A stretch of 64,000 nucleotides of DNA from C-114 sp963719285 (GTDB taxonomy: Bacteria; Chloroflexota; Limnocylindria; Limnocylindrales; CSP1-4), in assembly GCA_963719285.1 (NCBI GenBank), contig CAVRBO010000004.1, positions 372,001-436,000 on the forward strand, written 5' to 3'. Shown here piece by piece: positions 37,358 through 44,989 of the stretch (position 1 is the first letter of the stretch; the number at the start of each line of letters is the position of its first letter). The translations under genes were made by a program, and so were the position numbers. Below the pieces are notes generated by a model that searched no databases, was not told where the DNA came from, and saw only the letters and a program-made list of their open reading frames with translations.

Positions 37358-38437
37358 ATGGACTTCCTGTGGCCCGGCCTGCTCGTGACGCTCCTGTTCG
37401 TGCCCCTGCTCGTCGTCGTCTATGTCCTGGCCCAGCGCCGGCGACGGCCGTCCGGCGTGCGCTACTCGAGCCTGAGCCTCATCCACGACGCGCTGCCGCG
37501 CTCGTCGTTCGTGCGCCGCCACCTGCCGTTCACCCTGTTCGCGCTGGCGCTGGCGGGGCTGGCCGTGGCGCTGGCCCGTCCGGTCGTCATCGCCAGCGTG
37601 CCCACGAATCAGACGACGATCATGCTCGTCATCGACGTGTCGGGCAGCATGTGCTCGACGGACATCGCCCCGAACCGGCTCCTGGCGGCCGAGGCGGCGG
37701 CCTCCAAGTTCATCGACAGCCAGGGCCCGGGGACGCAGATCGGGATCGTGGCGTTCGCCGGGTTCGCCGAACTCGTCCAGGCGCCGACGAACGACCACCA
37801 GGCGCTGTTCGACGCGCTGCGCAACCTCGTGACCGGCCGACGCACCGCCGTCGGCAGCGGGATCCTCGAGGCGATCGACGCGATCTCCGAGATCGATCCG
37901 AACGTGGCCAGGAGCCGGACCGCCGACTCCCCCGGTGCTCCACCGGCGCCCGTGCCGCAGGGTGCCTACGTCCCCGAGATCATCGTCGCCCTGACCGACG
38001 GGGCGAGCAACGCCGGCGTCCTTCCGACCGACGCGGCCCAGCAGGCCGCCGATCGAGGCATCCGGGTGTACACGATCGGCTTCGGCACGGCCGATGGCGG
38101 CAGTCAGGACCCGGGTTGCTCCCAGTTCTTCACCGGCCGGGAGCCCCCGGGCGGTGGCGGCGGCGGGTTCGGCGGTGGCGGCGGCGGGTTCGGCGGTGGC
38201 GGCAACTTCCGACGCGGCATCGACGAGGACACGCTCAAGCAGGTCGCCAGCATCACCGGCGGGGAGTATTACCCGGCCGAGAGCGCCGAGCAGCTCCAGA
38301 GCGTGTTCGCGGGCCTGCCGACGAACCTCATCACCAAGCACGAGGCCCTGGAGATCGGGGTCGGGTTCGTGGCCTTCGGGGCCTTGGCGGCCGGGCTCGC
38401 GCTGCTCCTGGGGAGGGCCTGGCGGCCGTTGCCGTGA
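37358..38437 (+). CDS. BatA-like VWA membrane protein 2
   Basis: 359 aa with the same layout as its upstream neighbour: membrane helices at about 3-24 and 56-75, VWA domain with MIDAS DVSGS (93-97), Thr in RTAVGSGIL, Asp in ALTDGASN, and a C-terminal helix. It carries a distinctive Gly/Phe insert (PPGGGGGGFGGGGGGF) inside the VWA domain and a CSQFF/MCS cysteine pair. The start at 37358 follows GGAGG, which lies in a hairpin. Last gene of the HtrA-MoxR operon. Confidence 0.9.
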   Translation: MDFLWPGLLVTLLFVPLLVVVYVLAQRRRRPSGVRYSSLSLIHDALPRSSFVRRHLPFTLFALALAGLAVALARPVVIASVPTNQTTIMLVIDVSGSMCSTDIAPNRLLAAEAAASKFIDSQGPGTQIGIVAFAGFAELVQAPTNDHQALFDALRNLVTGRRTAVGSGILEAIDAISEIDPNVARSRTADSPGAPPAPVPQGAYVPEIIVALTDGASNAGVLPTDAAQQAADRGIRVYTIGFGTADGGSQDPGCSQFFTGREPPGGGGGGFGGGGGGFGGGGNFRRGIDEDTLKQVASITGGEYYPAESAEQLQSVFAGLPTNLITKHEALEIGVGFVAFGALAAGLALLLGRAWRPLP

Positions 38438-38577
38438 GGTCCCGCGCCGCGTAGCCCGCCACGTCGGCGCGCGCGCTGCGAGCCAGAAGCTGACCGGTCA
38501 GGGGCGGCGACCGTATGCTCTTCGGGCGGGCGGACCGATCGACCGATCGACCAGGCCCTCACCCACGGGAGGTCCGC

Positions 38578-39549
38578 GTGGCCCAGTACGACATGCCCCT
38601 GGCCGAGATGCGGTCCTACGCCCCGGCGCTCGCCGTCCCGGACGACCTGGACCGGTTCTGGGCCGCCACGCTCGCCGAGGCGCGGGCGCACGACCTCGCC
38701 GCCACCTTCACGCCGGTCGACAGCGGACTGACCGTCATCTCGACGTTCGACGTCACCTTCGCCGGACACGGCGGCGCACCGGTCCGCGGCTGGCTCCACC
38801 TCCCGGCGGGGCGGCAGAGTCGGCTGCCGGCGGTCGTCGAGTACATCGGCTACGGCGGCGGCCGGGGTCTCGCCCACGAGCGAGTCATGTGGGCGGCGGC
38901 CGGCTACGCCCACCTGGTGATGGACACGCGCGGCCAGGGCTCGACCTCGCTGGTCGGCGATACGCCCGACCCCGATCCCGAAGGCGCCCCGTTCCACCCG
39001 GGCTTCATGACCCGCGGCATCCTCGATCCCGCGACCTATTACTACCGGCGGGTGTTCGTCGACGCGGTCCGCGCGGTCGAGGTCGCTCGGTCGCACGCCT
39101 CGATCGACCCGGCGCGGATCGCGGTGACTGGCGGCAGCCAGGGCGGGGCGATCACGCTCGCCGTGGCGGGCCTCGTCACGGACGTCGCGGCGGCCATGCC
39201 CGACGTCCCGTTCCTGAGCGACTTCCCGCGTGCGATCACGCTCAACGACGAGGACCCGTACGCCGAGATCGCCCGTTACCTCAAGGCGCATCGCGACCAC
39301 GTCGAGCGGGCCCTCGCGACGCTTTCGTACTTCGACGTGGCGATCCTGGGCCGACGCGCGGCGGCCCCGGCGCTGTTCTCCGTGGGTCTCATGGACCAGA
39401 TCACCCCGCCATCGACGGTGTACGCGGCGTACAACTGGTACGGCGGGCCCAAAGAGATCCGGGAGTACCCGTTCAACGACCACGAGGGCGGTGGCGGCTT
39501 CCACGACATCGCGAAGATGCGCTGGCTGCGCGACCAGGTGACCGCCTGA
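38578..39549 (+). CDS. CE7-like acetyl esterase / alpha-beta hydrolase
   Basis: 323 aa resembling acetylxylan esterase / cephalosporin-C deacetylase (CE7). The family motif RG-Q-G appears as DTRGQGSTS, the nucleophile elbow is GGSQGGA, the acid is in VGLMDQITPP, and the catalytic His is in NDHEGGGG. The N-terminus (DMPLAEMRSYAPALAVPDDL) matches the CE7 lid region. It should deacetylate sugars or oligosaccharides; no signal peptide is present. GTG 38578 follows GGGAGGT. Confidence 0.87.
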   Translation: MAQYDMPLAEMRSYAPALAVPDDLDRFWAATLAEARAHDLAATFTPVDSGLTVISTFDVTFAGHGGAPVRGWLHLPAGRQSRLPAVVEYIGYGGGRGLAHERVMWAAAGYAHLVMDTRGQGSTSLVGDTPDPDPEGAPFHPGFMTRGILDPATYYYRRVFVDAVRAVEVARSHASIDPARIAVTGGSQGGAITLAVAGLVTDVAAAMPDVPFLSDFPRAITLNDEDPYAEIARYLKAHRDHVERALATLSYFDVAILGRRAAAPALFSVGLMDQITPPSTVYAAYNWYGGPKEIREYPFNDHEGGGGFHDIAKMRWLRDQVTA

Positions 39550-39568
39550 GGGCCGCGCCGGGAACCGG

Positions 39569-39574
39569 TATCGT
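39569..39574 (+). promoter_or_regulatory. -10 box TATCGT of a leaderless gene
   Basis: TATCGT is followed by six bases and then ATG 39581; no ribosome-binding site is present. Confidence 0.55.
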
Positions 39575-39580
39575 GCCCCG

Positions 39581-40540
39581 ATGGCCAAGGTCCTCATCAC
39601 CGAACCGGCGCTCGCGGGGATGGCCGACCGCCTCCGCGAGCTCCTACCCGGGGTCGAGGTCACCGTCATCGGCGGGTTCGACGACGATGCGCTGGCCCGT
39701 GCCGGGGCCGACGCGACGGTGCTCGTGAACGCCCGGCGCCGGATCGACGCGGCGACGCTCGCCCTCGCCCCGCACGTCCGGTTCGTGCAGCTGATCGGCG
39801 TGGGCTACGACAGCGTCGACCGTGCCGCGATGGCGTCGGCGGGCGTGGCCGTCGCGTACAACCCGGGGGTGAACCGCGACGGCGTCGCGGAGCACACGCT
39901 CATGCTCATCCTGGCGGCGATCAAGCGCCTGCCACGGAGCGAGATCGGCGCCCGGGCCGGTCGGTTCGCGACCGGCCCGGTGATCGCCGCCGGGATCGAC
40001 GATCTGGCGGGTGCGACCGTCGGCCTCATCGGCATGGGCGACATCGGCCGTGCGGTCGCGGAGCGACTGGTCCCATTCGGCCCGCGGATCGTCTATCACA
40101 CGCGCCGCCCGGTCGCGGAGGCCGAGGCGCGCCTCGGAGCGGTCCGGGTCACGCTGCCGGAGCTCCTGGCGGGCTCGGACATCGTCAGCCTGCACGTGCC
40201 GCTGAGCAGGGAGACGCACCACCTCATCGGCGCGGCCGAGCTGGCCGCCATGCGTACGGGCGGCTACCTGATCAACGCCGGCCGCGGCGGTCTCGTCGAC
40301 GAGGACGCCCTGCGCGCGGCGATCGAGCGTGGGCACCTGGCCGGCGCGGCCCTCGACGTGCTCGAGAACGAGACCGATGGGCGCAACCCGTTCGCGGACC
40401 TGCCGGATGTCATCGTCACCCCCCACCTCGGAGGTGCGAGCCGGCACAGCCTGGAGGGCGTCGCGACTCGGTCGGCGGCCAACATCCGGCGCTTCCTCGC
40501 GGGCGAGCCGCTCGTGGATCGGGTGCCGGGACCGTCATGA
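39581..40540 (+). CDS. D-2-hydroxyacid dehydrogenase family protein
   Basis: 319 aa. NAD-binding motif GLIGMGDIGRAVAERL, substrate-binding NPGVNRDGVAEHTL, the catalytic Arg in INAGRGGLVDEDAL, Glu in ALDVLENE and His in TPHLGGAS. It is a phosphoglycerate/glyoxylate-reductase-type oxidoreductase; the substrate cannot be assigned. It is probably leaderless, and overlaps the next gene by 4 nt (ATGA). Confidence 0.9.
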   Translation: MAKVLITEPALAGMADRLRELLPGVEVTVIGGFDDDALARAGADATVLVNARRRIDAATLALAPHVRFVQLIGVGYDSVDRAAMASAGVAVAYNPGVNRDGVAEHTLMLILAAIKRLPRSEIGARAGRFATGPVIAAGIDDLAGATVGLIGMGDIGRAVAERLVPFGPRIVYHTRRPVAEAEARLGAVRVTLPELLAGSDIVSLHVPLSRETHHLIGAAELAAMRTGGYLINAGRGGLVDEDALRAAIERGHLAGAALDVLENETDGRNPFADLPDVIVTPHLGGASRHSLEGVATRSAANIRRFLAGEPLVDRVPGPS

Positions 40541-41112
40541 GCAAGGGCCGGATGGAGGCGTTCAGCGACGGCGTCATCGCGATCCTCATCACGATCATGG
40601 TCCTCGACCTGAAGGTTCCCCAGGGCACCGACCTCGGGGCGCTCGTGCCCCTCGGGCCGGTCTTCGTGTCCTACGTCCTGAGCTTCGCGCTCCTCGGGAC
40701 GTACTGGAACAATCACCACCACCTCATCCAGGCGACCAAGGTCGTCGACGGGCGGGTGCTGCTGGCCAACCTCCACCTGCTGTTCTGGCTCTCGCTCTTC
40801 CCGTTCGTCGCGGCCTGGATGGGAGAGTCCGGGCTGGCCCCGGTACCGACCGGAGCGTACGGGTTCGTTCTGCTCATGGCCGCGATCGCGTTCTACATCC
40901 TCGTCCGGGCCCTGATCGCGGTGCCTGGCCAGGTCGCGACGCTGGCGACCGCGATCGGCGACGATCGCAAGGGCAAGATCTCGCCCATCCTGTTCGCATC
41001 CGCGATCCCGATCTCGCTGGTCGCACCCCTCGTCGCGTTCGCCATGTACACGGCGGTCGTGCTCGTCTGGGTCATCCCGGATCGCCGGATGGAGCGGACG
41101 CTGACGCACTGA
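40537..41112 (+). CDS. TMEM175-family potassium channel-like protein (DUF1211)
   Basis: 191 aa with about six helices. The defining motif RMEAFSDGVIAIL (RxxxFSD) is at the N-terminus, as in bacterial TMEM175 K+ channels. TYWNNHHHLIQ in the third helix region is also typical. Bacterial members assemble as tetramers. Translationally coupled to the dehydrogenase gene upstream. Confidence 0.9.
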   Translation: MSKGRMEAFSDGVIAILITIMVLDLKVPQGTDLGALVPLGPVFVSYVLSFALLGTYWNNHHHLIQATKVVDGRVLLANLHLLFWLSLFPFVAAWMGESGLAPVPTGAYGFVLLMAAIAFYILVRALIAVPGQVATLATAIGDDRKGKISPILFASAIPISLVAPLVAFAMYTAVVLVWVIPDRRMERTLTH

Positions 41113-41202
41113 CGGAACGGCCTCCGAGGCACAGGGAACCGCCTGCCGTCAGGCAACGTCTGCGCATCCATGCGCGGCGCCGCCGCGGTCAGCCTGGAGA
41201 CC

Positions 41203-42132
41203 ATGTCCGTGCGGATCCGTTCCACCATCGCGCTCGCCGCCATGTGTATCGTGCTCGCGGCCTGCGGCTCGAGCCCCGCGCCGAGCACTGCCGAGTCGTC
41301 GGCCCCATCGCCCTCGGCACCCGCCTCGAGCGGCCCCACGAGCGCGCCCTCGCCTTCGCCGTCGGCCACGCCGGCACCCGTGGCGCTCCTGTTCAAGGTC
41401 ACGTCCGAGGGCGGTTTCATCAACCCGGCCGCGACCCTCGCGGCACTTCCGACCGTCGCGGTCTACGCGGACGGCCGGATCTTCGTGCCCGGACCGGTCG
41501 ACGCGATCGCCCCGGCCGGCCTCGTCCCGCCCGTCGTCGTCAGGGACGTGGGCGCGACAGGCGCGGCGGCCATCCTCGCGGCGATCAGGGCGGCCGGCCT
41601 CGACAAGCCCGCGACGGGCGGGCCCGGCATCCCCGGGGACTCGGGGACCAACGTGTTCACGGTCGTCGTGGATGGCGAGACCACGACCACCCGCCTCGCC
41701 GGCGGCGGGCCGCCCGGACCGGGCGGGCCGGGCGCCAAGGGCAGCGCCGACCCGGGCCGCACCGCGGCGTTCGCGCTCCTGGACCGCCTCCTCGACCCGA
41801 CCGACTCGTGGGGCGCTCCGTCGGCCCCGGAGGCGCCGTACACGCCGATGGGCTATCGGATCTTCGTCGCGCCCGGCGCACCGGAGACGGACCCGGCGAT
41901 CACCGCGCCGGCCGTCGCCTGGCCGCTCGGCACGTCCCTCGATGGTTTCGGGACGGCGGCCGTGCCGGATCGCGGGATCGCCGGGCTCCGCCAGGGCGTC
42001 GTCATCGGTGCCGATGCGGCCACGCTCGCGCCGATCCTGACGGCGGCGACCACCGCCACCCCGTTCACGTCGGGCGGCAAGAGCTACACCTTGTTCGTCC
42101 GGCCGCTCCTGCCCGACGAATCCGGCGGCTGA
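41203..42132 (+). CDS. Lipoprotein with Ser/Pro-rich linker
   Basis: 309 aa. Signal peptide with lipobox LAAC near residue 20, then a Ser/Pro/Ala/Thr-rich linker to about residue 60 and a folded domain of unknown family (LFKVTSEGGFINPAATLAAL, TVAVYADGRIFVPGPVDAI, PFTSGGKSYTLFVRPLLP). GGAG just upstream of ATG 41203 supports this start. It lies upstream of the DoxX-Rieske gene and may be co-transcribed with it (37-bp gap). Confidence 0.78.
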   Translation: MSVRIRSTIALAAMCIVLAACGSSPAPSTAESSAPSPSAPASSGPTSAPSPSPSATPAPVALLFKVTSEGGFINPAATLAALPTVAVYADGRIFVPGPVDAIAPAGLVPPVVVRDVGATGAAAILAAIRAAGLDKPATGGPGIPGDSGTNVFTVVVDGETTTTRLAGGGPPGPGGPGAKGSADPGRTAAFALLDRLLDPTDSWGAPSAPEAPYTPMGYRIFVAPGAPETDPAITAPAVAWPLGTSLDGFGTAAVPDRGIAGLRQGVVIGADAATLAPILTAATTATPFTSGGKSYTLFVRPLLPDESGG

Positions 42133-42169
42133 CCGGCGCGAACCCGCGACGCGTGGGACGATCGCGCAC

Positions 42170-43198
42170 ATGAACCGGTCGGTGCCCGCCATAGCGCTGC
42201 TCCCGCTCCGGTTCTTCTTCGGCGCGACGTTCATCTACGCGGGCTTCGACAAGCTCCTCGACCCGCGCTTCTTCGACGCGGGGAGCTCCGGCTCGATCCA
42301 GGCCCAGATGGTCGTCTTCGCCCGCGTCTCGCCGATCGGCGGGCTCGTTCGGCTCGGTGAGCCGTATGCGGTCGCGATCGGGCTGCTCATCGCCCTCGCA
42401 GAGATCGCGATCGGCCTCGGGGCACTGAGCGGGCTCGCCTTCCGGGTGGCGGCGGCCGGTGGGGCCGCGCTGTCGATCCTGTTCTGGCTCACGGCGTCGT
42501 GGGCGACACGGCCGTTCTACTTCGGGCCGGACCTCCCGTACGCCATGGGCTGGCTCGTGCTCGCGCTGGCCGGCCACGGCGACGTGCTCGTCCCCCGCTG
42601 GGACCGGGACGGCGAGGTCGAGCCGACATCCGCGGGGCGCCGCGCCCTGGTCCAGTCCGGGGTCCTGGCGGTCGTCGCGCTCGCGACGGCGTCGATCGCG
42701 ATCCCGCTGCGGGTCGCCGGCCTGGGAAGGACCGCCGACGGAGATCCCTCCCGGGGACCATCGGCCGGTGGCTCGACGCCGTCGCCCGCGGGTTCGACGC
42801 CGACGCCCGGAGGCCCATCCCCTTCGGCCGGGACGACAGATCCGACCACGCCACCTGGGACCGGCATCCCCATCGCGAAGGTGGCGGATCTCCAGCGGAC
42901 GGGAGCCTTCGCGTTCGTCGTGCCGTTCACGGCCCCGCCGCCGCTGCCCGCCGGCGATCCGGGCGTCATCGTCCGCCTCGCGGACGGGTCGTTCGTCGCC
43001 TTCGACGCCCTGTGCACGCACGAGGGCTGCACGGTCGAGTGGGTCCGGGCGGACCGGTTCCTCCACTGCCCGTGCCACGGCGCGGTCTTCGACCCGGCCG
43101 ATCGGGCGGCGGTCCTGGAGGGTCCGACGGACCAGCCGCTCGCGACGCTGCCGATCGAGGTCGACGCCGCCACCGGCCGGATCCTCCTGCGGGCCTGA
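42170..43198 (+). CDS. DoxX-like membrane domain fused to a Rieske domain
   Basis: 342 aa. Residues 1-180 are a DoxX-type four-helix domain (RFFFGATFIYAGFDKLLDPRFF, then LLIALAEIAIGLGAL, and PYAMGWLVLALAGHGD). A fifth helix and a Ser/Pro/Gly/Thr linker (about 195-225) lead to a Rieske [2Fe-2S] domain with CTHEGC (Cys 282, His 284) and CPCHG (Cys 300, His 303). It resembles DoxD-like quinone-linked proteins with an attached electron carrier on the outer face. The redox partner is unknown. Confidence 0.9.
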   Translation: MNRSVPAIALLPLRFFFGATFIYAGFDKLLDPRFFDAGSSGSIQAQMVVFARVSPIGGLVRLGEPYAVAIGLLIALAEIAIGLGALSGLAFRVAAAGGAALSILFWLTASWATRPFYFGPDLPYAMGWLVLALAGHGDVLVPRWDRDGEVEPTSAGRRALVQSGVLAVVALATASIAIPLRVAGLGRTADGDPSRGPSAGGSTPSPAGSTPTPGGPSPSAGTTDPTTPPGTGIPIAKVADLQRTGAFAFVVPFTAPPPLPAGDPGVIVRLADGSFVAFDALCTHEGCTVEWVRADRFLHCPCHGAVFDPADRAAVLEGPTDQPLATLPIEVDAATGRILLRA

Positions 43199-43234
43199 GG
43201 CGGTCCGCCGACCGCAGGGTAGACTCCCGGGGCC

Positions 43235-43960
43235 ATGAACGACCTGCGTCGCGCCCTGCTCGAGCGCGCCTCGACCGAGTGGCGACGACCGATGACGGTC
43301 GCCGTCCTGGTCCTCGCGCTCGCTGGTTGTGGTGACGCGCTCGGTCCGAGCGTCGCACCGTCGCCCGCATCGGCCTCCGCCTCGCCGACCGTCGAGGTCA
43401 CTCCGACGGCCGTCGCGCCGTCCGCCAGCGGGCCGAGCCCCCAGGCGGGGCTCCTCCTGACCGAGGTCCGCTTCGCGCCGATCCTCGGCGACGCCGCGTT
43501 CGTCGAGATCACGAACGTGGCTACGGCACCGATCGACGTCGCCGTCGTCCATCTCCGGGTCGGCGGGCAGGACTTCCCGATCGCCCCGAGAACGTCCCTC
43601 TCCGTGGGTCCGGGCTCCCAGGTCGTCGTCTCGTTCGACACGCCTGGGTCCTCTGACCATCCCGGCATCTCAGCGCCGGCCGGCGTCGCGCTGGCGGATG
43701 GGCCCGGTTCGGTCGCGCTGGTCGATCCGGATGGCCGGCTCCTCGACCGGATCGCCTGGGGGACCGGCCAGGACGGCGCCATCGCACCGCCGTCCGGCGA
43801 CCCCGATCTCGCGAAGCTCGATCCCGGCAGTGCCATCGGTCGGAAGCCCGGGGCGAATGACCCGAGTGAGCCGGCGGACTGGGTCGTCTACCCGCCGGGG
43901 CTCGTCTCGCCCGGTCGCGCAAACCCGCCTGCCCCCACGGGCGGTCCTTCTGCCACGTAG
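43235..43960 (+). CDS. Lipoprotein with lamin-tail-like domain
   Basis: 241 aa. An N-terminal basic region and hydrophobic segment end in the lipobox LAGC (about residue 32), followed by a Ser/Pro/Thr-rich spacer and an Ig-like lamin-tail domain (LLLTEVRFAPILGDAAFVEI, VVHLRVGGQDFPIAP, WGTGQDGAIAPPSGDPDLAK). Such domains are common on bacterial surface proteins and nucleases; no nuclease is attached here. TAGACT nine bases before the ATG suggests a nearly leaderless message. Confidence 0.8.
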   Translation: MNDLRRALLERASTEWRRPMTVAVLVLALAGCGDALGPSVAPSPASASASPTVEVTPTAVAPSASGPSPQAGLLLTEVRFAPILGDAAFVEITNVATAPIDVAVVHLRVGGQDFPIAPRTSLSVGPGSQVVVSFDTPGSSDHPGISAPAGVALADGPGSVALVDPDGRLLDRIAWGTGQDGAIAPPSGDPDLAKLDPGSAIGRKPGANDPSEPADWVVYPPGLVSPGRANPPAPTGGPSAT

Positions 43961-44079
43961 GCGCCCGCCCCGCCCGGACCGACATTCCCGCAACATCACG
44001 GTGGGCTGGACGTCCTAGAGGCGCGCCCGAGACCCATAGGGCGGCGACGCCGCGGAGCGTCCCGAGGGAGAACAGGTGC

Positions 44080-44751
44080 ATGGTCGGCGGTCGAGCGATC
44101 CTGGCAGCGATGTTGAGCGGGGCCATCGCGGGATGCGGTGCGGGCGGTGCCTCCTCGCCGCCCCCAGTGGCCCCAGGGTCAGATGTGCCCAGCGGGGCGA
44201 TCAGCCTGGCCACCGCGAGCCCGACAGAGGTGGCGACCCCGCCAAGCCCGGGTCCGTCACCGACCCCATTGCCCACCCTGAAGATCGCGCCGGTCCCCGT
44301 GCCGCCGAAACCGACCGGTGTGACCTTCACGACGGACACGGTCGAACTCCCGGGACCCACCGGGACAGACGAGATCACCTACCAGGTCACGCACACTGTC
44401 AGGTGGAAGGCCCCCCGCACAGAGGGCATCGAGATCAGGGTCTACGGTGTGACAGAGTGCCTGGCGGAGCCGGCCAAGCCGCTTCCAGGGACCAGCGGGC
44501 CGTGCCTGCTCGAGCACACGCTGCTCCCACCCTCGGTCCTTGTGCTGGCGACCGTGGCGCCGGCGGCCGCGGGCGAGATCAGCTGGGTCGCGCCGTTCTA
44601 TCACGAGTGCGGCGGTACTCCGGTCGGCCCTGACGGTCTCGACTACAGGGCGATCGTCATCGCGGCCTACAGCTCGGCCGGTTCCTCGATCTTTGCGATC
44701 GCGGACCCGGGCGGCTGGCGGCGCGCGAGCCCGGGCGAAGTGGTCTGCTGA
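44080..44751 (+). CDS. Lipoprotein with Ser/Pro linker, uncharacterised
   Basis: 223 aa. Signal peptide with lipobox IAGC, a Pro/Ser/Thr-rich linker to about residue 75, then a beta-rich domain with three cysteines (GVTECLAEP, SGPCLLEH, YHECGG). The family is not recognised. GGGAGAACAGG upstream gives a ribosome-binding site. It is the third lipoprotein in this 3.5-kb stretch and ends just before tRNA-Cys. Confidence 0.75.
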   Translation: MVGGRAILAAMLSGAIAGCGAGGASSPPPVAPGSDVPSGAISLATASPTEVATPPSPGPSPTPLPTLKIAPVPVPPKPTGVTFTTDTVELPGPTGTDEITYQVTHTVRWKAPRTEGIEIRVYGVTECLAEPAKPLPGTSGPCLLEHTLLPPSVLVLATVAPAAAGEISWVAPFYHECGGTPVGPDGLDYRAIVIAAYSSAGSSIFAIADPGGWRRASPGEVVC

Positions 44752-44813
44752 ATCCGCGGCTCCCGCGGCCAGCTGGCCGGCCGGCCTGGATTCTCGCCCA
44801 GAACAACGGGGCT

Positions 44814-44890
44814 TGGAGGCGGCGAGTGGATTCGAACCACTGACCAGAGGCTCTGCAGGCCTCCCCCTTCGACCGCTCGGGCACGCCGCC
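44814..44890 (-). tRNA. tRNA-Cys (GCA)
   Basis: Minus-strand cloverleaf: acceptor GGCGGCG/CGCCGCC, anticodon arm GAGGC-CTGCAGA-GCCTC with anticodon GCA, T arm AGTGG-TTCGAAT-CCACT, discriminator T as usual for Cys, and an encoded CCA (44814-44816). Body 44817-44890. Confidence 0.92.
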
Positions 44891-44989
44891 TCGCGCCCCG
44901 ATGATGGCACGTCCAGTACTTTCGTACCAGTCGTCCGGTGCATCAACCGGTGCCCGACGACACCGGTCCGGCGGTGACGAGGGAAGCCC

